A model generated the notes under the pieces. The model ran no database searches and was not told where the DNA came from. It was given only the letters and a program-made list of their open reading frames with translations. From JAOZHU01 sp964632845 (GTDB taxonomy: Archaea; Thermoproteota; Bathyarchaeia; Bathyarchaeales; Bathycorpusculaceae): DNA of 36,629 bases. Each line of letters opens with the position of its first letter. Position 1 is the first letter of the stretch. Location of the stretch: positions 1 to 36,629 of the forward strand of contig CAZWDU010000018.1 in the NCBI GenBank assembly GCA_964632845.1. The letters are read 5' to 3'. Shown here piece by piece: positions 1-7,526 of the stretch. The position numbers and the translations under genes are program-made.

Positions 1-33
1 TGCCCATGGTATGACGGAAATGTCTATTGCCAT
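1..33 (-). CDS. Possible 5' end of a minus-strand gene, cut by the window edge
   Basis: An ATG at 33-31 on the minus strand opens a frame of eleven codons (MAIDISVIPWA) that runs off the window edge. A GAGG ribosome binding site lies four bases before it and a TATA-like ttattaac lies at about 85-92, giving a leader near 30 nt. It has the same orientation as the glycosyltransferase genes that end at 203. The product cannot be recognised from eleven residues, and the call rests only on start signals. Confidence 0.35.
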   Translation of the reverse strand, partial: MAIDISVIPWA

Positions 34-147
34 TGTTCCTCATCTTCTCGCGTTTTGTGTGCTCTTTAGCCTATCCTGTTACTCGTTAATAACCATTTTT
101 GCTTTTTGGCACTGCAAAACTAGAGTTAACAGTATGGTTTTCCATAG

Positions 148-161
148 GCTGCTTGTGCAGC
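148..161. terminator. Short hairpin downstream of the glycosyltransferase operon
   Basis: GCTGC and GCAGC flank a TTGT loop about 40 bases beyond the stop of the minus-strand glycosyltransferase. There is no strong T tract next to it, so it may be an RNA 3'-end structure or chance. Confidence 0.2.
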
Positions 162-202
162 GTTAGGATGACCATCGCGTAACAAGCGTTTTAGCAGCAA
201 CG

Positions 203-1411
203 TTATGCCCAGAAGCTTTTTGAATATTCGCCCAAAACAGCCTCGTATATCCGTTTTGTTTGCTGCGCGATTTTGTCCCAGTCGTATTTCTCCTGCACTT
301 TTCGATACGCGTTTTCTCTGATGCGGTTCCTGTATGCCTCATCCAACAGAATCTTGGCGATTCCCCACGCGAGCGATTCTGGATTGTTCGGATATACTTT
401 AACGCCTGTCACGTCGTGCTCCACGATTTCTGATAAGCCCCCTGTGTCGGACACCACTACTGGGCTTTTCGCCGCCATCGCTTCCAGCGCTACTATGCCG
501 AATGGTTCAAACAGTGAGGGCACGACGGAGACGTCTGCGCATTTCTGCAGTTTAAGCAGCGTTTCGTCATCCACGAACCCTGTGAACAGCACTTTGTGTT
601 CTAGGCCCATGCTTTTGACTATGTTTGAGAGTTGTTCTTTCATGTAGCCGCTGCCTACAATCACGAATTTGGCGTCTGTTTTCGATAGAACTTTCGGAAT
701 TGCATTAATTAGCACGTGGGCGCCTTTTTCGTAAACGAGCCTGCCGACGAAGAGCACGAGTTTTTCTTCAGGTAACGCAAATTTGCTGCGGAATAGCTTC
801 CAATCTTGCGTTTCTGTGTGGTCGTAAAGGTGGGTGTTCACGCCGTTCGGAACCATTACCAGCTTGTCGCTGGGAAGCCCGAATGCCCATTTGACATGTG
901 ACACCATGTAGTCACTGCAGCAAATCACTTTCCACGCTTCGTAAGTAAGCCAAGCTTCGGTTTCGTGAATCATTCGCTCTGTGTCTGTGTGTGCACCTTC
1001 TCTGCGTCCAATCTCGGTTGAATGCATCGTTACCAAAAGCGGTTTCCTGAAAACGTGTTTCAAACCTATGCCCGCGTTAGCCACAAGCCAGTCATGCGCG
1101 TGGAAAACGTCAATTTTGCCTGCTAAACTGTGTGCGAGCGCGGCGGCTTCCCGTTGCATGTTCACGTTCATCAAGTAAACCCATGTGGCGAAGTCTGGGG
1201 AGGGATTCCTGTATGAGTCTACGCGGTAGACCTCTACACCATCGATGGTTTCGTGTGCTGGCGCGCCAGGGAAGTCGCAAGTTACCACGTACACTTTTAC
1301 GCCGTTTTTGGCTAGGCTTTTTGATAGGAAGTGGACGTGTGGAGAGATGCCGCCGATAACTCTTGGCGGATACTCCCAACTGAGCATCATGACGTTTAAC
1401 GTGTGCTTCAT
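203..1411 (-). CDS. Glycogen-synthase-like GT-B glycosyltransferase (GT4/GT5 type)
   Basis: Retaining GT-B glycosyltransferase of 402 residues that probably transfers glucose from a nucleotide sugar onto an alpha-glucan in the cytoplasm. The N-terminal domain starts with SWEYPPRVIGG (residues 11-21), the position of the donor-binding glycine loop, and has HAHDWL at 104-109. The C-terminal donor domain shows FVGRL (221-225), a following KG, and the EX7E pair E302/E310 in EPFGIVALE. The length matches archaeal single-polypeptide glycogen synthases. It overlaps the half-length paralogue upstream by four bases (ATGA), so the two are probably translationally coupled. The GH57 amylase upstream fits glycogen turnover. 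Donor (ADP- or UDP-glucose) and product are not proven; another alpha-glucosyl or mannosyl transferase is possible. Confidence 0.85.
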   Translation of the reverse strand: MKHTLNVMMLSWEYPPRVIGGISPHVHFLSKSLAKNGVKVYVVTCDFPGAPAHETIDGVEVYRVDSYRNPSPDFATWVYLMNVNMQREAAALAHSLAGKIDVFHAHDWLVANAGIGLKHVFRKPLLVTMHSTEIGRREGAHTDTERMIHETEAWLTYEAWKVICCSDYMVSHVKWAFGLPSDKLVMVPNGVNTHLYDHTETQDWKLFRSKFALPEEKLVLFVGRLVYEKGAHVLINAIPKVLSKTDAKFVIVGSGYMKEQLSNIVKSMGLEHKVLFTGFVDDETLLKLQKCADVSVVPSLFEPFGIVALEAMAAKSPVVVSDTGGLSEIVEHDVTGVKVYPNNPESLAWGIAKILLDEAYRNRIRENAYRKVQEKYDWDKIAQQTKRIYEAVLGEYSKSFWA

Positions 1412-2037
1412 TTGTTATTCACCTCTTTTGCAGCGGCAGCGTATAGCGTTAAAACGTCTTTTATCCATGAGTTTGCGTTTGGCGAGACAACTTGTATTTT
1501 GTCTGCTGGAACATTGTGGATTCTGACGATTTCGTCTCGCATCCACTCTGATTTGGTGCTGATTTTGGCGGCTTCGTAGAAGCCCAGCCACTCGATGCTT
1601 TTGATAGCCATGCTGAAGGGTGAACTTGGCGCTGGAGAACGTTGGTCCTCCAAACTTTCAACTGAGTAAACGAATGGCACATCGAAAGCGTTTTTTAAAG
1701 CTACTGCTGCGGGTATGAAGTGCCAGTCGAAAACGTCTATGAGGCTGATTTGCTTGTTTGCTTGGTAGTAGATGTTCGTTGCGGCGCGTTCCACCTCTTG
1801 GTTCAGTGTTAGCACCCATGTTAAAACGCCGATGTGCGTGTGCACAGGATTCGCCACTCTGACTGTGTGTATGCCGTTTGCCTCGTCAACTGCGCCAGTT
1901 AACGAGTCGTGGTAAGTAACTACGTATGCTTCAACCTTTTTTTTAACAAGTTGCGTTGCCAGCGCGTTTACGTACTCGGCGAGTTTACCGATTATTCTAG
2001 GCGGATATTCCCACGAGAAAAATATAATCCGCATCAT
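1408..2037 (-). CDS. Half-length glycosyltransferase: GT-B N-terminal domain only
   Basis: 209 residues homologous to only the N-terminal domain of the adjacent full-length enzyme: both begin SWEYPPR(I/V)IG and share YVVT, a TWV segment, DVF and W-containing acceptor-domain motifs. The C-terminal Rossmann domain with the nucleotide-sugar site and EX7E motif is missing, and the glycine pair after IIG is replaced (IIGKL rather than VIGGI). It is therefore unlikely to be an active transferase alone. Its clean stop-start overlap with the downstream gene and lack of internal stops argue against decay. It may be a regulatory or heteromeric partner of the full-length protein. That role is inference. 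Confidence 0.75.
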   Translation of the reverse strand: MMRIIFFSWEYPPRIIGKLAEYVNALATQLVKKKVEAYVVTYHDSLTGAVDEANGIHTVRVANPVHTHIGVLTWVLTLNQEVERAATNIYYQANKQISLIDVFDWHFIPAAVALKNAFDVPFVYSVESLEDQRSPAPSSPFSMAIKSIEWLGFYEAAKISTKSEWMRDEIVRIHNVPADKIQVVSPNANSWIKDVLTLYAAAAKEVNNK

Positions 2038-2044
2038 TTTTTCA

Positions 2045-2296
2045 CTACGTGAAAAGCGAGCAGACTTTGATTATTCCTCTGCCTGTGAGATAGTACCGTT
2101 TTTTGCCTTCGTTATCCATGAAGCTTTCTGCGAAGCCTTCTGACTTGTAAGTGTCAAGAATCCCTTCGATTTCGCCTTGGTCGCGTTCCAGTATTCGGGC
2201 CACTTCTTCGCCTCTCCTAGCCAAATCAGCTGCGGTTGAACACAGGTTATGTAGCGTCTGCAAAACTTTTTCTGGAAACGGAAGCTCTTCCCTCAT
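2045..2296 (-). CDS. Small winged-helix-like protein, first gene of the glycosyltransferase operon
   Basis: 83-residue protein with predicted helices (about 5-30 and 33-55) followed by a likely beta wing (YYLTGRGIIKV, 67-77). This pattern resembles a winged-helix DNA-binding domain with a typical LTGRG wing turn. It has a good start: AGGTGCAGAGG just before the ATG, and a TATA box at 2339-2346. It sits seven bases upstream of the half-length glycosyltransferase and probably heads a three-gene operon, so it may regulate glucan metabolism. I do not recognise a named family. Confidence 0.6.
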   Translation of the reverse strand: MREELPFPEKVLQTLHNLCSTAADLARRGEEVARILERDQGEIEGILDTYKSEGFAESFMDNEGKKRYYLTGRGIIKVCSLFT

Positions 2297-2338
2297 TTCC
2301 TCTGCACCTTAACTGCCTAATGCTTATGACGTGTTTCT

Positions 2339-2346
2339 CTTATAAA
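2339..2346 (-). promoter_or_regulatory. TATA box of the glycosyltransferase operon
   Basis: Minus-strand tttataag lies about 45 bases before the ATG at 2296. A start of transcription near 2315 would leave a short leader containing the AGG-rich ribosome binding site. Confidence 0.5.
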
Positions 2347-2372
2347 CGCATACGCACACACGCCAGCTTCTT

Positions 2373-3920
2373 TTAGAAGAGCCGCGTTGCCGTCTGCACT
2401 TGCTTGCTTAAGGTGTTAAACCTTTTTTCCGCAACGCTAACTAACGCTTTCCTAAGCGCTTCTCCCTTCAACTTTGCTGCGCCTGTTTTTCTCAGTTGCC
2501 GCGCCAAAACCGCGTCCTGCAGCGAGTGTTCTGCCCAACTTGCAAAGTCTCCTCGGCGCTCGTGAAACTCTACTGCCGATAGTGTAACGGTTTGAAGTGC
2601 CTTTGCGAATCCTTTCAAGCTCCACGACATCACTCCTGTGAAATTTTCTTTTCCCGCAGCCGTGTAGAACAGAAATGGCTCATTCGCAGTCAACGTTGCA
2701 ACTCTGAGCCTGTTCTCAAAGTCGAAAATAGCTGCTTGTGCGGCTACAAACGCGTTTATAGGCGACTCGAATGGACTGAAGTATGAGTGAACGGCGCCTG
2801 GTCCTCCGCCAGCAGTGAACATGTAATACAAGTGGTCACTTGTCTGGAAATAACGCCACAGTCTGAGCAGTTCCGCGTCGTCAGCTTCTTTAACAAGTGG
2901 CTCCAGTCTCCGCAAACTTGTGTAATATGCCCATTGCATGGCGTTGCCAAGCCAGCCGCTGCTGTCGCGTTCCAAGTCAGCCCAAGACACGGTTCCACCT
3001 GTTTCGGGCACATCAACCTCGCCCTGTGGTTCATGTTTTCCAGTGATTTCTGTGGGTGTAGCCATCTGCAAGTGTGGGTACTGCAAGATTTCTTCAGGCA
3101 AGCGCCTTAGGAAGTTGTGGATGCCTGTTTCTGGCCAATGGTGCTCGCCGAAGGTTTCGTAGTCAGGAAAAATGTTGATGCATTGTCCCTGCGTGTCTGC
3201 CAGCCAATGTGCGTATTTGTCTGCTGTAAGTGGCCATTCGCTCCACCATCTTGCGCTGAAGCGGAAGCCTATGTCATCCGTTAGCTTGTAGTTGCGGAGT
3301 AGGACTTTGATTTTTTTGCAGTTTTTCGGCGTGTAGAGGTAGTTAGGCGATTTTTCTCCGAGTATTTTCTCCACGCCTTCCGTGAAAATGCCTTTAAAGC
3401 CCAAGTTTTCAGCTATTTCTGCTATGGTGTTGTTGTAGAGTAACTCGGTGTTCTCGAAAACTTGCGGCGTAACTCCCAGCAAGTCCTTTACTGCTTGCTT
3501 ATGCAGCTTCACTTGTTCGACAAACTCGCCTTTTTCAGGGTAAAGACTGCTGATTGAATGGTAATACGTCTGGTTCAGAAACTCAACACAGCTTGTAGCC
3601 GCAAGCTGCCTGAAACTCTCCAGCAGGTCTTTGCTGAACATTTCACACTGCTCCAAGAAAACGCCTGAAACGCTGAATGAAACCTTAACCTGTTTCCGCT
3701 CCCGCCGATGCGCATCAACCAAGTCGAGCAGTATTTGGTTAGACGGAAAATAACATTTCTTCGCTGCCCGTTGGAAGATTTCCCTGTCCACACCACTGTC
3801 AAAGTAGTAGCTGAACAAGTCTTTTTTCTTTAAGCGAGCGTAAACTTTGTTTTCCCAGAACAAGTTCCGCTTCAACCTGTGCGGCTGGTGAACCTCAAAC
3901 ACGAACACCACATCAGTCAT
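2373..3920 (-). CDS. GH57-family alpha-amylase-like glycoside hydrolase
   Basis: Retaining glycoside hydrolase of family 57, 515 residues from the chosen ATG, acting on alpha-glucans. The start at 3920 gives MTDVVFVFEVHQPHRL, the usual GH57 N-terminus with HQP (11-13); an upstream in-frame TTG at 3947 would add nine unconserved residues. The nucleophile motif FENTELLY (155-162) places the catalytic Glu at 159, and FPDYETFGEHHW (251-262) carries the candidate acid Asp253. It lacks a signal peptide, so it is intracellular. The motif set is like the MJ1611-type archaeal amylases. It lies upstream of the glycosyltransferase genes on the same strand but with a separate promoter between, fitting a glycogen degradation/synthesis block. 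Substrate range is not shown. Confidence 0.88.
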   Translation of the reverse strand: MTDVVFVFEVHQPHRLKRNLFWENKVYARLKKKDLFSYYFDSGVDREIFQRAAKKCYFPSNQILLDLVDAHRRERKQVKVSFSVSGVFLEQCEMFSKDLLESFRQLAATSCVEFLNQTYYHSISSLYPEKGEFVEQVKLHKQAVKDLLGVTPQVFENTELLYNNTIAEIAENLGFKGIFTEGVEKILGEKSPNYLYTPKNCKKIKVLLRNYKLTDDIGFRFSARWWSEWPLTADKYAHWLADTQGQCINIFPDYETFGEHHWPETGIHNFLRRLPEEILQYPHLQMATPTEITGKHEPQGEVDVPETGGTVSWADLERDSSGWLGNAMQWAYYTSLRRLEPLVKEADDAELLRLWRYFQTSDHLYYMFTAGGGPGAVHSYFSPFESPINAFVAAQAAIFDFENRLRVATLTANEPFLFYTAAGKENFTGVMSWSLKGFAKALQTVTLSAVEFHERRGDFASWAEHSLQDAVLARQLRKTGAAKLKGEALRKALVSVAEKRFNTLSKQVQTATRLF

Positions 3921-3994
3921 AATCAACACACTTCTAACGCTAAACAATGTACGCGTAGCGTTTATTTCTAACTTGCCATTCCTTTAGCCGCCAG

Positions 3995-4021
3995 CCTTTG
4001 TCAAAGGTGCAAGCAACACCT
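3995..4021. promoter_or_regulatory. Palindrome and second dyad upstream of the GH57 amylase
   Basis: CCTTTG-T-CAAAGG (3995-4007) is a perfect palindrome around one central base. It overlaps a second dyad, AGGTG...CACCT (4005-4021). It lies 75-100 bases before the amylase ATG, between a promoter-like repeated element (4065-4122) and a nearer A/T-rich stretch. It could be an operator or a leader hairpin; no regulator can be assigned. Confidence 0.35.
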
Positions 4022-4064
4022 GATAACCAAACTTTGGCTTCAGCACCTACACACAGCGCCAGTA

Positions 4065-4122
4065 TTTTTCAAGTAGCTAACGCTGCCTATTTAGAGCGGG
4101 TACAAGTTTTTCCACACGCTAG
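4065..4122 (-). repeat. Promoter-like dispersed repeat, copy A
   Basis: Read on the minus strand this runs ctagcgtgtggaaaaac, a variable spacer, ctctaaatagg, then gcagcgttagctacttg and an A run. The last 28 bases (4065-4092) are identical to 22672-22699 and the upstream ctagcg..gtgtggaaaaac block is also shared. In copy A it points toward the GH57 amylase, about 145-170 bases upstream. It includes a weak TATA-like ctctaaat. It could be a duplicated promoter/operator or a fragment of a mobile or ncRNA unit. Confidence 0.7.
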
Positions 4123-4141
4123 ATTCTGTGTTATTGCGAAA

Positions 4142-4160
4142 CAAAAAAGAAAGAGGGAAA
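4142..4160 (-). terminator. T-rich terminator of the histone gene
   Basis: Immediately after the histone stop, the minus strand reads tttccctctttcttttttg, a pyrimidine tract with a T6 run typical of archaeal oligo-T termination. Confidence 0.5.
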
Positions 4161-4382
4161 TTATTTGCCCATTACTTTTTTCGCGGCGATTTCAATGTCT
4201 TCGGATTTGATTGTTTTCCTTCCAGCGTGCATGGCAAAATCTAAGGCTTCTCTAGCAATTTTAACGCCGATTTCTTCTAATGCCTTAGCCAATTCTTTCG
4301 CTGCAGCTTCGCTTACTCTGTCGGCTCCCGCTTTCTTGCACAATCTGTGCATGGGAGCAACAGCTATTTCCAAATCGGTCAT
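4161..4382 (-). CDS. Archaeal histone (HMf-like)
   Basis: 73-residue, tail-less histone-fold protein that wraps DNA as dimers and longer polymers. The sequence follows the HMf pattern: an IAVAPMHRL helix, AGADRVSEAA loop, long central helix, then HAGRKTIKSEDIEIA, where the RKTIK loop contacts DNA. One Cys (position 15) is in the first helix. The single gene has its own TATA box and a GGAG ribosome binding site seven bases before the ATG. It is transcribed divergently from tatD. An HDAC-family enzyme is encoded at 20100, but this histone has no N-terminal tail, so a direct link is only speculation. Confidence 0.95.
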   Translation of the reverse strand: MTDLEIAVAPMHRLCKKAGADRVSEAAAKELAKALEEIGVKIAREALDFAMHAGRKTIKSEDIEIAAKKVMGK

Positions 4383-4418
4383 AAAGACACTCCGTAGCTT
4401 CTTTTTCTTTTTAAAGCT

Positions 4419-4427
4419 GTATTTAAC
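4419..4427 (-). promoter_or_regulatory. Histone gene TATA box
   Basis: Minus-strand gttaaatac preceded by a purine-rich aaaaag. It predicts transcription from about 4397 and a 15-base leader containing GGAG (4390-4393). A second A/T run at 4408-4415 would put the start downstream of that site and so is less likely. Confidence 0.45.
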
Positions 4428-4492
4428 CTTTTTTGTTCTTTACTCCTCTAAAACGCCGCTTAACATGCTTCTGATTCACATGAAAAAGAAAA

Positions 4493-4500
4493 TTTAAAAA
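4493..4500 (+). promoter_or_regulatory. tatD TATA box
   Basis: tttaaaaa about 40 bases before the tatD ATG at 4539, giving a leader of roughly 15-20 bases. Confidence 0.4.
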
Positions 4501-4538
4501 CAAACTCCAAATATAACTTCAGCCTGAAGGATTGAAGA

Positions 4539-5318
4539 ATGAAACTGGTTGACGCGCACATCCACCTTTCCGATAAAGAATACTCTGGGCATACAGAAGA
4601 GCTTATAACAGACGCAAAAGGCGCCAACGTTACAGCCTTAGTCTCAAACTCCATGGATTTAGAAACCAGCATAGACAGTCTACGCTTAGCCGAAAAATAC
4701 CCACACCTAGTTTACCCCGCCTTGGGTATTCATCCGTGGAACGTAAAAGTGCTCAAAGAAAACGAGCTTGAAGAAACACTAACGCTAATCCGTCAACAGC
4801 ATCAGAAAAAATCGGTAGTTGCCATAGGTGAAATCGGATTAGACTACAAGTACGAAGCAATATGGGCTGAACAACTGAAGGTTTTCGACGAAATGCTCCA
4901 TCTAGCCGAAGAACTTGAGCTGCCAGTGATAATCCACTCACGCGGAACAACCGCTCAAATCGTAGACATGCTCCCATCCTACAACCTCAAACGCGTACTA
5001 CTGCACTGGTTCAGCCACCCCATAGGCGCACTGTACAAAGCCGTAGACCACGGATACTTCATCACTGATGGACCACCAGTAGCCTACTCCAACGGCATCC
5101 GCGAAATCGTAAAAAAAGTACCCCTAACTAATTTTCTAACTGAAACTGATGGACCAGTAACCTACAGGAAAGCACCCTACAACGGACAAATGACGAAACC
5201 CTCATTCATACGTACAGTAGTTGAAGCTGTCGCCGAAGTCAAACAAATAGCTGTAGTTGACGCTGCGGAACAAATCGCCAAAAACTTTGCGCACTTCTTT
5301 AACATAAAACTGGCGTAG
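4539..5318 (+). CDS. TatD-family metal-dependent hydrolase
   Basis: 259-residue TIM-barrel amidohydrolase of the TatD group, whose known members are metal-dependent nucleases or deoxyribonucleases. Metal ligands are visible: H7 and H9 in VDAHIHLS, E98 in GEIGLDY, H133 in IIHSRG, H156 in LLHW and D204 in ETDGP. The first histidine pair lies right at the N-terminus, so the ATG at 4539 is the true start. It is probably cytoplasmic. The following S17e gene has its own promoter. The substrate is not shown, and a non-DNA role is possible in this archaeal branch. Confidence 0.85.
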   Translation: MKLVDAHIHLSDKEYSGHTEELITDAKGANVTALVSNSMDLETSIDSLRLAEKYPHLVYPALGIHPWNVKVLKENELEETLTLIRQQHQKKSVVAIGEIGLDYKYEAIWAEQLKVFDEMLHLAEELELPVIIHSRGTTAQIVDMLPSYNLKRVLLHWFSHPIGALYKAVDHGYFITDGPPVAYSNGIREIVKKVPLTNFLTETDGPVTYRKAPYNGQMTKPSFIRTVVEAVAEVKQIAVVDAAEQIAKNFAHFFNIKLA

Positions 5319-5362
5319 CATGCGCCCAGTTTCAAGCTAACCTTAATGTGCAAGGCGCAACC

Positions 5363-5370
5363 TTAAATTA
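5363..5370 (+). promoter_or_regulatory. rps17e TATA box
   Basis: ttaaatta in the tatD-rps17e gap; transcription would start near 5392 and the leader would include AGGAG at 5436-5440. Confidence 0.4.
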
Positions 5371-5448
5371 AGCCTACACGCCTATTGAGTTACTACGCCA
5401 TTAAGCGTCAAAGAACAAAAATCAACACACACTACAGGAGTCTACCAC

Positions 5449-5658
5449 TTGGGAAAAGTAAAAACGGAACAAATCAAACGATTAGCCAACGAACTAATTA
5501 CACGTTTTCCAAAAAAATTCTCCAACAACTTCGACGAAAACAAACACGCAGTTGATGCGCTTACGCAAGGCACAACAACAAAAGTAAGAAACCAAATCGC
5601 AGGGTACATCACACGCGCATTCTCACAAGAAACCGACAACGCAAACGAAAACCTATAA
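5449..5658 (+). CDS. rps17e: 30S ribosomal protein S17e
   Basis: 69-residue small-subunit protein found only in Archaea and Eukarya. It opens MGKVKTEQIKRLANEL, with the S17e signature FPKKFSNNFDENK at residues 22-34 and the helix ending in VRNQIAGYITR. Translation starts at TTG, eight bases after AGGAG; no ATG or GTG is in a usable place. Codons end mostly in A or C, as in other probably highly expressed genes of the window. It stands apart from other ribosomal genes, between tatD and a hypothetical helical protein. Confidence 0.93.
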   Translation: MGKVKTEQIKRLANELITRFPKKFSNNFDENKHAVDALTQGTTTKVRNQIAGYITRAFSQETDNANENL

Positions 5659-5700
5659 GAAAAAACCCAAACTTAGAGGTAAACTTGGAAGAAAAACCTC

Positions 5701-6075
5701 ATGATGGACGAATACAGAAAAGGCTGGGCACTAAGATACCTGCGCGAAGCAAAAGCAGAACTGGAAGCAGCGCAGAAAATGCCCTACATGGCGCCTAACT
5801 TGTCGCTGGAAGCCATCAGAAAAGCCCGAAACGCCATTTACTACAGCCTGGGCGAACCCGCTTTTATAGAAATTCTCATACGCGACGAAGCAGGAAAACC
5901 CGAACCCATAAACGACGCAATCCTGCGCTTTCTAGTGCAAATCGAAGAAACCGTGCAGCAGCTATCTCAGTTGGAGGGAGTGAACAGCGCAGCAATGATG
6001 AAGCAAGCTGACACTCTAGTTCAGATAGCCGCAGACATCGTGGAAACACTAACCGAAGAAAAAATGGAAAACTAG
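5701..6075 (+). CDS. Helical hypothetical protein (HEPN-like appearance)
   Basis: 124 residues, almost entirely predicted helix: a first helix rich in Ala/Glu/Lys (about 10-28), a second (36-50), then two long amphipathic helices to the C-terminus. The pattern resembles a small helical bundle such as HEPN, but the RxxxxH nuclease motif is not seen, so no function is proposed. The start is uncertain. The ATG pair at 5701 lacks a nearby ribosome binding site, while GAGGT at 5676-5680 stands five bases before a TTG at 5685 in a different frame. A one-base error in the A5 run (about 5692-5696) would join the two frames. It lies 42 bases after rps17e and may be cotranscribed. Confidence 0.65.
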   Translation: MMDEYRKGWALRYLREAKAELEAAQKMPYMAPNLSLEAIRKARNAIYYSLGEPAFIEILIRDEAGKPEPINDAILRFLVQIEETVQQLSQLEGVNSAAMMKQADTLVQIAADIVETLTEEKMEN

Positions 6076-6129
6076 CATTTTCCGCGTGCACAACCCCAGC
6101 AAGAAAAAAGTCACCAGGCAACTTTTCTA

Positions 6130-7506
6130 ATGACAAAATTAAAAAACAAAAACCAACTCATCCAAAAAGGCAGCACAGAACTTACACGAAAAGCCCGAAC
6201 CTTAGCTCTCGAAAGCCTAGAACACGCCTTAAACGCCGCAGACCCAAAACAAATGATGAAATCAAAACTATCACTAAAAAACTCAAACCTCCACATAAAC
6301 GGGCACTCGTTTAATCTGGAAAACTTCCGCAACATATACGTCGTCGGCGGAGGAAAAGCAAGCGGCGCAATGGCTGAAGCATTAGAAGAAAAAATAGGTA
6401 ACCATATAACCACAGGCATAGTCAACGTTCCCCACGGCAGCAAACAGAAAACACACATAATAAAACTTCACGGTGCAAGCCATCCACTACCAGACAACGC
6501 AGGAACCGCAGGAACACGCCAAATGCTAACAATCGCAGAACAAGCAGAAAAAAGCGATTTGGTTATCTGTTTAATTTCTGGCGGTGGTTCAAGCCTCATG
6601 CCTCTACCACGCGGCAAAATACCCCTCAAAGACAAGCAAGCGCTTACAAACGCTTTGCTGAAAAGCGGCGCCACAATAAACGAAGTCAACACCGTTCGAA
6701 AACACATTTCAGACTTTAAAGGCGGATGGCTCGCCAAAAAAACCTACCCAGCTACAATCCTGAACATCATTCTTTCGGATGTGGTGGGCGACAAGTTGGA
6801 TTCAATTGCTTCAGGACCAACGGTTCCTGACTCTACAACGTTTTTTGACGCACGAAAAGTTTTAGAAAAATACGGTTTGTGGACGAACGCGCCGTCTTCT
6901 ATCCGTAAAGTTCTAGTTCAAGGCGAGAAAGGGCTTATTGCAGAAACGCCTAAAGCTGGCGATGCTGCTTTCACGGAAGTTTACAACGTGATTGTGGGGA
7001 ACAATCGGTCTGCCAGTCTTGCTGCTTGCGAGTACCTTAAATCTGAGAGATTAAACACGCTCTTGTTAACCGCCACTTTAGAAGGCGAAGCCCGAGATGC
7101 GGGTGCCGTGCTTGCGTCTGTTGCCCGCGAAATTCTTGCTTCGGATAATCCTGTATCAAAACCTGCGGGCGTAATTGCCGGCGGAGAGACAACTGTAACG
7201 GTTGCTGGCAACGGCGTGGGTGGAAGAAATCAGGAGTTGGCGCTGGCTACAGTTTCGAAACTCAACGGTTTTGATGGCGTTGTTTTTGCTTCTTTGAGCA
7301 CGGACGGCGTGGATGGACCAACTGACGCCGCAGGTGCGATTGTCGATGGAGAAACATTGGCGCGGGCAACGCGGTTGGGGCTGAGCATGAAGGAGTGTTT
7401 GAGAGAAAATGATTCTTACAGGTTCTTTTCGAAACTCGGCGACCTGATTGTCACGGGACCAACGGGGACAAATGTTAACGATATATCGGTGATAATCATT
7501 TTATAA
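6130..7506 (+). CDS. Glycerate 2-kinase (MOFRL family)
   Basis: 458-residue kinase that makes 2-phosphoglycerate from glycerate and ATP, feeding the lower glycolytic path; known from archaeal non-phosphorylating or branched Entner-Doudoroff routes. The DUF4147 N-terminal domain has VVGGGKASGAMAEALE (71-86, invariant Lys76), LISGGGSSLMPLPRG and RKHISDFKGG. The C-terminal MOFRL domain has GGETTVTV and GNGVGGRNQELALA. It ends 20 bases before the MoaD-like gene, suggesting one operon. Codon choice changes within the gene: third positions are A/C up to about 6770, then G/T. It could be called hydroxypyruvate reductase by older annotation, but the motifs fit the kinase. Confidence 0.88.
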   Translation: MTKLKNKNQLIQKGSTELTRKARTLALESLEHALNAADPKQMMKSKLSLKNSNLHINGHSFNLENFRNIYVVGGGKASGAMAEALEEKIGNHITTGIVNVPHGSKQKTHIIKLHGASHPLPDNAGTAGTRQMLTIAEQAEKSDLVICLISGGGSSLMPLPRGKIPLKDKQALTNALLKSGATINEVNTVRKHISDFKGGWLAKKTYPATILNIILSDVVGDKLDSIASGPTVPDSTTFFDARKVLEKYGLWTNAPSSIRKVLVQGEKGLIAETPKAGDAAFTEVYNVIVGNNRSASLAACEYLKSERLNTLLLTATLEGEARDAGAVLASVAREILASDNPVSKPAGVIAGGETTVTVAGNGVGGRNQELALATVSKLNGFDGVVFASLSTDGVDGPTDAAGAIVDGETLARATRLGLSMKECLRENDSYRFFSKLGDLIVTGPTGTNVNDISVIIIL

Positions 7507-7526
7507 ATTGAAAGCGGGTGTGAAGT

